In this document: piece by piece, positions 1 through 5,422 of the stretch | Layout: every line of letters starts with the position of its first letter | How positions within the stretch are numbered: the stretch's first letter is position 1 | NCBI GenBank assembly: GCA_949297565.1 | Contig: CASFUI010000004.1 | Location: 1 to 7,786, forward strand | Reading direction: 5' to 3' | Length of the DNA stretch: 7,786 nucleotides | DNA from: an uncultured Eubacteriales bacterium | GTDB taxonomy: Bacteria; Bacillota; Clostridia; Lachnospirales; Lachnospiraceae | The notes under the pieces: model-generated | The model's input: only the letters and a program-made list of their open reading frames with translations | Databases searched by the model: none | Told to the model about the DNA's origin: nothing | Made by a program: the position numbers and the translations under genes

Positions 1-24
1 CCGTCTTAAATGCCCATGTGTCAA
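1..24 (-). promoter_or_regulatory. Possible second stable-RNA promoter (P2), cut by window edge
   Basis: On the minus strand a perfect -35 hexamer TTGACA lies at 24-19. Only 18 bases follow before the window ends, so a -10 box at the normal 16-18 bp spacing would fall at or just beyond the edge and cannot be seen. Its position about 50 bp downstream of a complete strong promoter fits the tandem P1-P2 layout common in rRNA operons. Without the -10 box this remains an inference. Confidence 0.4.
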
Positions 25-50
25 GGCTTTTAAGGCGTTTCTTTTATTGT

Positions 51-65
51 GTCGCTCGCGGCGAC
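51..65 (-). other. Short hairpin at the predicted 5' end of the P1 transcript
   Basis: GTCGC (51-55) and GCGAC (61-65) are perfect inverted arms around a 5-nt loop. The hairpin starts about 7 nt downstream of the -10 box of the promoter at 72-100, so it would lie at the extreme 5' end of the transcript. No U-run follows, so it is not a terminator. It may protect the RNA end or belong to the rRNA leader; that role is an inference. Confidence 0.5.
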
Positions 66-71
66 TTGTAT

Positions 72-100
72 ATAATAGCACCCGCTTTACGGCTTGTCAA
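72..100 (-). promoter_or_regulatory. Strong leftward sigma-A promoter, probably of an rRNA/tRNA operon
   Basis: On the minus strand a consensus -35 box TTGACA (100-95) is followed by exactly 17 bp and then TATTAT (77-72). Phased A-tracts lie immediately upstream, and a second TTGACA lies downstream at 24-19. This combination of near-consensus boxes, an upstream A-tract element and apparent tandem promoters is typical of stable-RNA operons in Firmicutes. Transcription would leave the window on the left, so the RNA gene itself is not visible. A very strong protein-gene promoter is the alternative. Confidence 0.75.
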
Positions 101-101
101 C

Positions 102-130
102 AACTTTTTTAACTTTTTTGCAACTTTTTT
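102..130 (-). promoter_or_regulatory. Phased A-tract UP-like element upstream of P1
   Basis: Three copies of AACTTTTTT (plus strand) occupy 102-110, 111-119 and 122-130. On the minus strand they are A6 tracts spaced 9 and 11 bp apart, close to one helical turn. They sit directly upstream of the -35 box. Phased A-tracts of this kind bend DNA and can contact the RNA polymerase alpha subunit C-terminal domain. The element begins 6 bp after the stop codon of the HD-domain gene. Confidence 0.65.
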
Positions 131-136
131 GAGATT

Positions 137-655
137 TTATTTTTCAGCTTTTTGAATGCTGTTTCCGCATAAATATATTTTTTCAAAAAGCATTTTTCCT
201 GTTTCTGTCTTGAAAATTTGTTCATACACCTTTCTCACAGCTTCATGGCTCATATTGTCCTCGTTAGCATTCACAAAAAAATCAGCCTCTATCAGAATTT
301 GATAATCCAAACCGTCCACCTGATTGTATGTATGGTGATGTCCAATCAAATAACACACTCTGTCAATCACATCATTATCCGCTTGTAATGACTCCAAAAT
401 ATTTCTTGCAACCTCAGGTCCTTCTATCTCCTGATACTTTCCGGCAGAACTTGAGTATTTGCGCTCACTCTCATGAATTCCTATGTCGTGCAGTACAGCA
501 GCGGCTTCTAATATATACTGCTCACGGCTTGACAGGCCTTCCCCCTCTCCTATCATCTTTGCAAACGCGTAAACCTTAAGAAAATGATTAATTCTTTTTA
601 TATCAGCGCCATCATATGATACCGCCTCTCTCAATATATTTTCTATCGAAACCAT
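137..655 (-). CDS. HD-domain metal-dependent phosphohydrolase, small stand-alone
   Basis: A 172-residue soluble protein with no signal peptide or membrane segment. The HD superfamily pattern is visible: H24 in RINHFLKVYAFA, the H56-D57 doublet in AAVLHDIG, a histidine cluster H106-H108 in IGHHHTY, and D125 in IEADFFVNA. These residues normally bind one or two metal ions for hydrolysing a phosphoester or nucleotide bond; the substrate cannot be read from the sequence. It resembles short HD proteins annotated only as HD-domain proteins, and no synthetase, GAF or HD-GYP extension is attached. The ATG at 655 has AAGGGGAA at 668-661, a suitable distance upstream. It follows the TIGR04076-like gene by 57 nt and may be cotranscribed with it. 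No terminator lies between its TAA and the stable-RNA promoter. The domain call is firm; the cellular role is unknown. Confidence 0.85.
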   Translation of the reverse strand: MVSIENILREAVSYDGADIKRINHFLKVYAFAKMIGEGEGLSSREQYILEAAAVLHDIGIHESERKYSSSAGKYQEIEGPEVARNILESLQADNDVIDRVCYLIGHHHTYNQVDGLDYQILIEADFFVNANEDNMSHEAVRKVYEQIFKTETGKMLFEKIYLCGNSIQKAEK

Positions 656-712
656 TTATCTTCCCCTTACAAATACTATTTTCGGAAACAAATCCGGTAA
701 TTGTCTGTTCAG

Positions 713-973
713 CTATTCATATATTTCAATTTTAAACACGTTGATTGTATCCGCATCAGGACAGCAAAATACAGCAGTGCCCGGCTCATTTCCCGGAACG
801 CTGCCTCCGTAACGAAGAATATCTATATATGGAAATGCCACATGCATAACCATAGGACATATTTTTCCTCTTTCTGTATCAAAGTCAAATGTGTCTCCGA
901 TTTTATGACCTCTGTGACAGCACTTTTCGCCCTTTTGATCTACTAAAGTGATTTTGATTTTGGGTCTCTTCAT
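713..973 (-). CDS. TIGR04076-like small Cys/His-rich protein of unknown function
   Basis: An 86-residue protein. The layout matches what I recall of the TIGR04076 family: an N-terminal beta strand (KIKITLVD), a Cys-containing turn leading to KIGDTFDFD, a central C39-P40 followed by H44 and FPYIDILRYGG, a late CCPD motif (C70-C71-P72-D73), and a closing strand VFKIEIYE. The conserved Cys and His residues suggest metal or thiol chemistry, but no reaction is established. The start is set at ATG 973 because AGGAGG at 988-983 lies 9 nt upstream. An in-frame GTG at 982 directly abuts the Shine-Dalgarno sequence and is unlikely to be used. The gene lies downstream of the phosphate-operon terminator and therefore needs its own promoter or read-through. 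The family call rests on remembered motif layout. Confidence 0.72.
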   Translation of the reverse strand: MKRPKIKITLVDQKGEKCCHRGHKIGDTFDFDTERGKICPMVMHVAFPYIDILRYGGSVPGNEPGTAVFCCPDADTINVFKIEIYE

Positions 974-997
974 TATATACACCCTCCTTTTGAGACC
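963..997 (-). promoter_or_regulatory. Inverted repeat bracketing the RBS and start codon of the TIGR04076-like gene
   Basis: In the minus-strand RNA, GGTCTC (997-992) can pair with GAGACC (968-963). The 23-nt loop holds the AGGAGG Shine-Dalgarno (988-983) and the ATG (973-971). The six pairs would place the ribosome site in a loop rather than a stem, so an effect on translation is possible but unproven. The downstream arm lies within codons 2-4. Confidence 0.35.
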
Positions 998-1034
998 TCT
1001 GCCGTACTGGCGGGGCCCCTGTCATTTTACAGTC

Positions 1035-1063
1035 TTTATACACATATTTGATGATTATTTTAA
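1035..1063 (-). promoter_or_regulatory. Weak candidate promoter for the TIGR04076-like and HD genes
   Basis: On the minus strand TATAAA (1040-1035) could be a -10 box. At 17-bp spacing the -35 position reads TTAAAA (1063-1058), a poor match; a better TTGTTA (1066-1061) is 20 bp away. The site lies between the upstream terminator and the gene, where a promoter is expected, with a leader of about 55 nt. Position is the main support. Confidence 0.3.
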
Positions 1064-1112
1064 CAAAAGTGTGTTTATTTTTCAATAACACGCACGCTAT
1101 ATTGAAGCCTGC

Positions 1113-1206
1113 AAAAAAGACTGCCGTACCGCAAAATTTTACCCAAGCATACAGATTGATTAAACATCAATATAATATGCTTTAAATATTTTGCAGCCCG
1201 GCAGCC
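1113..1206 (-). terminator. Long nested-hairpin Rho-independent terminator of the pst operon
   Basis: The outer arms GGCTGCCG (1206-1199) and CGGCAGTC (1126-1119) pair over 8 bp with one G-U and run directly into six T residues (1118-1113) on the minus strand. Inside are three further complementary blocks: GCAAAATATTTA with TAAAATTTTGC (1194-1183 / 1141-1131, one bulge), AAGCATA with TATGCTT (1182-1176 / 1151-1145), and ATTGAT with ATCAAT (1171-1166 / 1160-1155) around a 5-nt loop. About 30 pairs form one long rod. It begins 42 nt after the response regulator stop codon. There is no T-run on the plus-strand side, so it serves leftward transcription only. Confidence 0.85.
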
Positions 1207-1248
1207 TTAAATTACATAATGCATCCGGATATTCAGTTGATTTCAGGC

Positions 1249-1926
1249 TTACTCTCCGTCTAAAAAATATCCTACATTTCTTACCGTTTTTATGCAGCTT
1301 CCTTCTGCACCAAGCTTTTTGCGCAGAGATTTTATATGCGCGTCAAGCGTTCTTGATGAGGCATCATAATTACAGCTCCATATTTTTTCCATTATACTGT
1401 CCCTTGACAAAACAATTCCCTTATTTACCATAAGATACCGCAAAAGCTCATATTCCTTGTAGGTGAGTTCCACATGCTTTTTGTTCACGTAGGCGGTATG
1501 CCTTTCATCATCAAGATATATCTGACCTGATATTAAATATCTGTTTTGGTCTATCACTCCGATACGCCGAATAAGCGCCTTAACTCTTGATATAAGCTCC
1601 ATTACACCGAACGGTTTAGTGATATAATCATCAGCGCCCATATCAAGCCCCTTAACCACATCAAGTTCCGTAACTCTGCCTGTTACAAATATAACAGGCA
1701 CACGGCATGTATCCTGTTCAAGACGAATTTTGGAAAGAATGCTCAGCCCATCCTCATCAGGAAGTATTATGTCCAGCAATATAAGGTCGGGGAGCTGTTC
1801 TTCCATACGGCTGTAAAACTCAGCTGCACATGAACATTCTACGGTCCGGTATCCGACACCTCTTAGGGCAAAACTTTCCGTCTCCCTAATCATCTTATCA
1901 TCCTCGACTATATATATCAGAGCCAT
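1249..1926 (-). CDS. PhoB/PhoP-like OmpR-family response regulator
   Basis: A 225-residue two-domain transcription factor. Receiver domain, residues 1-120: acidic pocket E8-D9-D10, phospho-acceptor D52 in LILLDIILPDEDG, switch T82 in VIFVTGR, and K104 in DDYITKPFG. Winged-helix DNA-binding domain, about 128-224: the LTYKEYELLRYLM helix, the recognition region RTLDAHIKSLRKKLG, and the closing TVRNVGYFLD wing. All key phosphorylation residues are present, so it should be a working regulator. It follows phoU by 12 nt, with GAGGAA at 1938-1933 ahead of the ATG, and is the last gene of the pst operon. By context it probably senses phosphate limitation through PhoU and a histidine kinase and activates pstS from the repeats at 6392-6442. 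No phoR-like kinase follows, which is unusual. The OmpR-family call is certain; the phosphate role comes from context. Confidence 0.93.
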   Translation of the reverse strand: MALIYIVEDDKMIRETESFALRGVGYRTVECSCAAEFYSRMEEQLPDLILLDIILPDEDGLSILSKIRLEQDTCRVPVIFVTGRVTELDVVKGLDMGADDYITKPFGVMELISRVKALIRRIGVIDQNRYLISGQIYLDDERHTAYVNKKHVELTYKEYELLRYLMVNKGIVLSRDSIMEKIWSCNYDASSRTLDAHIKSLRKKLGAEGSCIKTVRNVGYFLDGE

Positions 1927-1938
1927 ATTCTCTTCCTC

Positions 1939-2583
1939 TTACTCCTCATGATGACCCGTAATAGAAAAAATAACCCACTCCGATATATTTGTTGCATGAT
2001 CGCCTATTCTCTCCATATATTTTGCAACCATTAAAAGATTAGCCGCCTGCTCTCCGGAATCTACATTTTCATGTATCATCCCGATTAATTCCTGTTTTAC
2101 GGTGTTAAACAGTTCGTCAACATCATCGTCCATCTTTATAACACGCTCTGCTAAGTCCATATCTTTATTTACAAATGCCTCTATACTGCCCTTAAGCATC
2201 TCCATTGACTTTTTAGCCATCTGCTGAATATGGTCAAGCTTTTTAATATACGGCTCATTTGCCATCAATATTGTAATCTCGGAAATATCAGAGGCATGGT
2301 CACCGATTCTTTCCATATCTGTAATCATTTTAAGAGCTGATGAAATAAGACGCAAATCCCTTGCAACCGGCTGCTGCTGTAAAAGCAGCTTAAGGCAAAG
2401 GTTTTCAATATCACGCTCCTGACGGTCGATAGGTCCGTCAGCTTCTATCGCTTCCCTCGCAAGCTCCACATCCTGATTTACCAGCGCATTGACAGCCGTC
2501 TCAATAGCTCTCTCAATCATATTCCCCATTTCAATCAGCTCATCATTCAAAGTGCAAAGCTGCTTATCAAATCTATTTCTCAT
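1939..2583 (-). CDS. phoU: PhoU, phosphate signalling and transport regulator
   Basis: A 214-residue all-helical cytoplasmic protein made of two homologous three-helix bundles. The metal-binding signature occurs twice exactly 100 residues apart: MERIGDHASDISE at 90-102 and MERIGDHATNISE at 190-202, each preceded by acidic helices (PIDRQERDIE near 51-60 and DDDVDELF near 152-159). PhoU connects the Pst transporter to the PhoR/PhoB-type signalling pair and represses the Pho response when phosphate is abundant. The start is placed at ATG 2583, giving the usual N-terminus MRNRFDKQL, because GGAGA lies about 5-6 nt upstream. An in-frame ATG at 2595 would add MEIS but has no convincing ribosome binding site. 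The length is typical of the family. It lies 69 nt after pstB and 12 nt before the response regulator. Confidence 0.96.
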   Translation of the reverse strand: MRNRFDKQLCTLNDELIEMGNMIERAIETAVNALVNQDVELAREAIEADGPIDRQERDIENLCLKLLLQQQPVARDLRLISSALKMITDMERIGDHASDISEITILMANEPYIKKLDHIQQMAKKSMEMLKGSIEAFVNKDMDLAERVIKMDDDVDELFNTVKQELIGMIHENVDSGEQAANLLMVAKYMERIGDHATNISEWVIFSITGHHEE

Positions 2584-2652
2584 ACTAATCTCCATTCCCG
2601 TGCATACGTGGCACTAAAATTTTCCGCATACAGATAACTGACGCACACAATA

Positions 2653-3429
2653 TCATCCGAAACGTCCTGTTATGTAATCTTCTGTCTTTTTATTCTTAGG
2701 CATAGAGAACAGCTGCTCTGTGCTTCCGTACTCTATCATCTCACCCAGCAGGAAAAACGCAGTATTATCCGAAATTCTTGTAGCCTGCTGCATGTTATGA
2801 GTCACCATGATAATAGTATATTTATTTTTAAGCTCTACCGCCAAGTCTTCAATTCTTGATGTAGAAATAGGGTCAAGAGCGGATGTAGGCTCATCCATTA
2901 AAATGACCTCCGGCTCTACAGCGAGAGTTCTGGCTATACACAGACGCTGCTGCTGTCCTCCGGACAGTCCAAGAGCCGACTTTTTAAGACGGTCCTTTAC
3001 CTCATCCCATATCGCTGCCTGCTTTAAAGACTTCTCGACAATAATATCCAAATCGGCTTTTTTATGAACTCCAAAAAGACGCGGTCCGTACGCAATGTTG
3101 TCATATACGCTCTTAGGAAACGGATTTGGCTGCTGAAACACCATTCCTACGCGGTGTCTTAACGTAATGGCATCCATATCGGCAAAAATATCCTGTCCGT
3201 CAAGATATACATTCCCGTCAATCTTTACATTTTCCACAAGGTCATTCATTCTGTTGAGCGTTTTTAAGAAAGTTGATTTCCCGCAGCCGGACGGGCCAAT
3301 AAATGCGGTAATCTGATTTTTCTTTATATTCATGTTTACATTTTTAAGCGCATGAAAATCGCCGTAATACAAATTCAGATCTTTAATTTCAAACTTATTC
3401 TGCTCCTGAACTTCAAACTTATTTTCCAT
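2653..3429 (-). CDS. pstB: PstB, phosphate ABC transporter ATPase
   Basis: A 258-residue cytoplasmic ATPase that powers phosphate import through PstC/PstA. All ABC motifs are visible: Walker A GPSGCGKST at 45-53, Q-loop VFQQPNPFP near 97-105 (the NPFP extension is typical of PstB), signature LSGGQQQR at 155-162, Walker B VILMDEP at 175-181, D-loop SALD at 183-186, and H-loop H211 in MVTHNMQQA. The C-terminal YITGRFG is also a PstB hallmark. The start ATG has AAAGGAA at 3443-3437, 7 nt upstream. The gene lies 56 nt after pstA. The N-terminus carries an imperfect duplication, NKFEVQEQ followed by NKFEI, coded by a 24-bp-period DNA repeat; it lies before the first conserved strand and should not affect catalysis. 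Confidence 0.98.
   Translation of the reverse strand: MENKFEVQEQNKFEIKDLNLYYGDFHALKNVNMNIKKNQITAFIGPSGCGKSTFLKTLNRMNDLVENVKIDGNVYLDGQDIFADMDAITLRHRVGMVFQQPNPFPKSVYDNIAYGPRLFGVHKKADLDIIVEKSLKQAAIWDEVKDRLKKSALGLSGGQQQRLCIARTLAVEPEVILMDEPTSALDPISTSRIEDLAVELKNKYTIIMVTHNMQQATRISDNTAFFLLGEMIEYGSTEQLFSMPKNKKTEDYITGRFG
3388..3423 (-). repeat. 24-bp-period direct repeat in the start of pstB
   Basis: The 12-bp sequence TTCAAACTTATT (plus strand) occurs at 3388-3399 and again at 3412-3423, exactly 24 bp apart. In frame it gives NKFEVQEQ and then NKFEI, so it looks like an eight-codon duplication of the N-terminal tail. The repeat keeps the reading frame. Confidence 0.7.
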
Positions 3430-3485
3430 AAAAATATTCCTTTCATCCTGTCAGCTATTCCGCACGACTTTTATTTTAGTATTAT

Positions 3486-4361
3486 TTAAGCCTTTTCGCC
3501 CGAATTTTTCTTATTAATTCTATTACTCAAAACATTTGCACCTATGCTGAATGCGAGTACAAGTATCAGCAGCACCGCAGAAGCAAGATTGGCAAGGTCC
3601 TGATTCTGACCGTTGACCTGCAGATCCCATATCTGTAAAGACAATGTCTCAGCAGAACGGAAAGGATTAAGCGGGCATGTAGGAGATGACAAATCCCAGT
3701 TTGACCAACGGATATTTGTTCCCGAGCCTGTCGTGTACAAAAGCACGGCCGCCTCGCCGAAACCGCGTCCTGCGGCAAGTATGATTCCGGTCATAATTCT
3801 TGGAAGACAAGCCGGAAGCAGCACATGGAAAATTGCCTGCCACCTTGTTGAGCCGAGTCCCATACTGGCCTCAAAATATCCCGGCGGAAGCCCTCTTATC
3901 GCGTCCTCTGTCGTGGTAGTGATAAGCGGAAGCGTGAGGATAGAGACTGAAAGCGCACCCGCCATAAGACTCTTATCCAGCCCCATTATTACAAGAAAAA
4001 CAAGGTATCCGAAAAGTCCGACAACGATAGAAGGCAGAGACGAGAGCGTCTCAATACACATTCTTATAAACTTTGTGACAATACCCTCTTTAGAATATTT
4101 GGCAAGATAAATACCGGCAAACGCACCGATTGGTACTGTAATCAACAGCGATAAAAATACAAGATAAATTGTGTTAAAAAGCTGATTTCCTATACTTCCG
4201 CGTCTTGCAAATTTAAACATAGACAGCTTGGCGCCTGCAAATCCTTTTATAATGACATATCCTGCAAAGGACGCCAACAGCACAAAAAAGAATACCGCTA
4301 TGCAGTAAAATATAATTGTCATAACGCGGTCAGCTCTTTTTGCTCGATTAATTCTGTTCAT
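3486..4361 (-). CDS. pstA: PstA, phosphate ABC transporter permease
   Basis: A 291-residue inner-membrane protein with about six hydrophobic segments: near 14-40, 64-86, 110-128, 131-150, 187-208 and 258-279. The binding-protein-dependent permease (EAA) loop that docks on PstB is visible at 164-183, with EASMGLGSTRWQ leading to VLLP. The AAGRGFGEAAVLLYTTG stretch at 196-212 is typical of PstA. It pairs with PstC to form the phosphate channel. Its ATG lies inside the last codons of pstC (14-nt overlap, different frame). GGAGG at 4372-4368 sits 6 nt before the start, still within pstC, pointing to translational coupling. Length is normal and the frame is intact. Confidence 0.97.
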   Translation of the reverse strand: MNRINRAKRADRVMTIIFYCIAVFFFVLLASFAGYVIIKGFAGAKLSMFKFARRGSIGNQLFNTIYLVFLSLLITVPIGAFAGIYLAKYSKEGIVTKFIRMCIETLSSLPSIVVGLFGYLVFLVIMGLDKSLMAGALSVSILTLPLITTTTEDAIRGLPPGYFEASMGLGSTRWQAIFHVLLPACLPRIMTGIILAAGRGFGEAAVLLYTTGSGTNIRWSNWDLSSPTCPLNPFRSAETLSLQIWDLQVNGQNQDLANLASAVLLILVLAFSIGANVLSNRINKKNSGEKA

Positions 4362-5307
4362 TGGCAGCCTCCATTTTTGCTCTTATTGATTTTTTAGCGG
4401 CTCTTCCCGATGTCTCAGGCTTCTTCCTTGATAAAAAGTGAATAAGGAAAATAAACAGCAGTGAAATCAGGAACAGAAGAAGAGCCAGCGTCCAAAGCGC
4501 GGTTTTTGTCTCCCCGCCTTCCATCGCATTTCCCATTTGAGCCGTAATTTCTGTTGTAAGTGATTTTGTAGTAGAAAAAATACTTGTAGGAAGCGCCGTT
4601 GTCTGTCCTATAACCATTGCTACAGCAAGCGCTTCTCCGAACGCCCTCGCAAGTCCGAGTATGATTGCGGAAAATATTCCCGAAGCAGAAGCCGGAAGAA
4701 CTATCTTATAAATTGTCTGCCAGCGTGTCGAGCCCATACCGTATGCTCCCATTCTGTACTCTCTCGGAACTGACCTTATAGCGTCAGCCGACACACTTGT
4801 AATCGTAGGGAAAATCATAATCGCAAGGACAAGTCCTGCCGCAAGAATAGAGTGCCCAACCTGCCTGTCGAATATATTTCTGATTGCGGGAACTAAAACC
4901 GTGAGACCTACCCATCCGTATACAACCGAAGGAATTCCTGCAAAAATCTGAATAACAGGACGGTAGAACTTCTCACCGAATTTCGGGGAAATCTCCGTCA
5001 TAAATATTGCCGAGCCAAGAGCAAACGGCGTGGCTATGAGCAGTCCCAATCCACAGGTGCTCAGAGAGCCTACAATAAAAATAAGTGTTCCTACAGAGCC
5101 GCCGCCTTCCATATTGTCTATCGGCGCCCAGTCCGCAGAAAACAAAAACTCGCCTATTGTGTGATTAAATTTCAGAAATGTACCCGACCCTTTATATACA
5201 AGAAACGCGCCTATTACCAATGTAAGCACAATTACAAAAAGGCCGCAAATGGTGACGATTGTACGCCACAGATATTCTTTGGCAAACATGCCCTTTTTAC
5301 TATTCAT
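4348..5307 (-). CDS. pstC: PstC, phosphate ABC transporter permease
   Basis: A 319-residue inner-membrane permease, the partner of PstA. Hydrophobic segments lie near 15-38, 72-98, 119-146, 153-175, 206-236 and 268-292. The EAA-type cytoplasmic loop is at 182-205 (REYRMGAYGMGSTRWQ to KIVLP), and ARAFGEALAVAMVIGQ at 220-235 matches the PstC signature. IFAGIPSVVYGW at 121-132 is another conserved family stretch. The C-terminus ends in a charged tail rich in Lys, Arg and Ala. The ATG has AGGAG at 5321-5317, 9 nt upstream. The gene follows pstS after a 115-nt gap that holds a GC-rich hairpin, and overlaps pstA by 14 nt. Confidence 0.97.
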   Translation of the reverse strand: MNSKKGMFAKEYLWRTIVTICGLFVIVLTLVIGAFLVYKGSGTFLKFNHTIGEFLFSADWAPIDNMEGGGSVGTLIFIVGSLSTCGLGLLIATPFALGSAIFMTEISPKFGEKFYRPVIQIFAGIPSVVYGWVGLTVLVPAIRNIFDRQVGHSILAAGLVLAIMIFPTITSVSADAIRSVPREYRMGAYGMGSTRWQTIYKIVLPASASGIFSAIILGLARAFGEALAVAMVIGQTTALPTSIFSTTKSLTTEITAQMGNAMEGGETKTALWTLALLLFLISLLFIFLIHFLSRKKPETSGRAAKKSIRAKMEAANEQN

Positions 5308-5339
5308 ATAATCTCGCTCCTATTTCTTCATGCATATGC

Positions 5340-5370
5340 AGGCGGGCAAATTTTAACGCCATGCCCGCCT
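5340..5370 (-). promoter_or_regulatory. Intercistronic GC-rich hairpin between pstS and pstC
   Basis: AGGCGGGC (5340-5347) and GCCCGCCT (5363-5370) form a perfect 8-bp GC-rich stem around a 15-nt loop. No T-run follows on the minus strand, so it is not a standard terminator. A hairpin directly after a binding-protein gene commonly shields that part of the mRNA from 3' exonucleases, allowing PstS to be made in excess of the membrane subunits. Partial attenuation is the alternative. The stem is seen directly; the role is inferred. Confidence 0.7.
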
Positions 5371-5422
5371 CATACTTATTTCGTATTATTTTATTTTTTG
5401 GGGTTTATAGGAACTATGCTTA

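Noticed and set aside
903..1091. 62-codon minus-strand frame overlapping the TIGR04076-like gene start
   Set aside because: It runs through the leader and then out of frame across the conserved gene. There is no good ribosome binding site, and the protein is basic and featureless.
999..1129. Nine-base direct repeat CTGCCGTAC at 999-1007 and 1121-1129, plus a GGGGCCCC palindrome at 1012-1019
   Set aside because: One copy is part of the terminator arm and the other has no extended similarity. The palindrome forms no longer stem. Chance is likely.
2596..2652. Possible hairpin GTGC/GCAC between pstB and phoU
   Set aside because: Only four pairs and no U-run; too weak to call a terminator or processing site.
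3613..4110. 165-codon plus-strand open frame opposite pstA
   Set aside because: It lies wholly antisense to a well-conserved permease gene, shows no recognisable domain, and its composition is what the reverse of a membrane gene gives.
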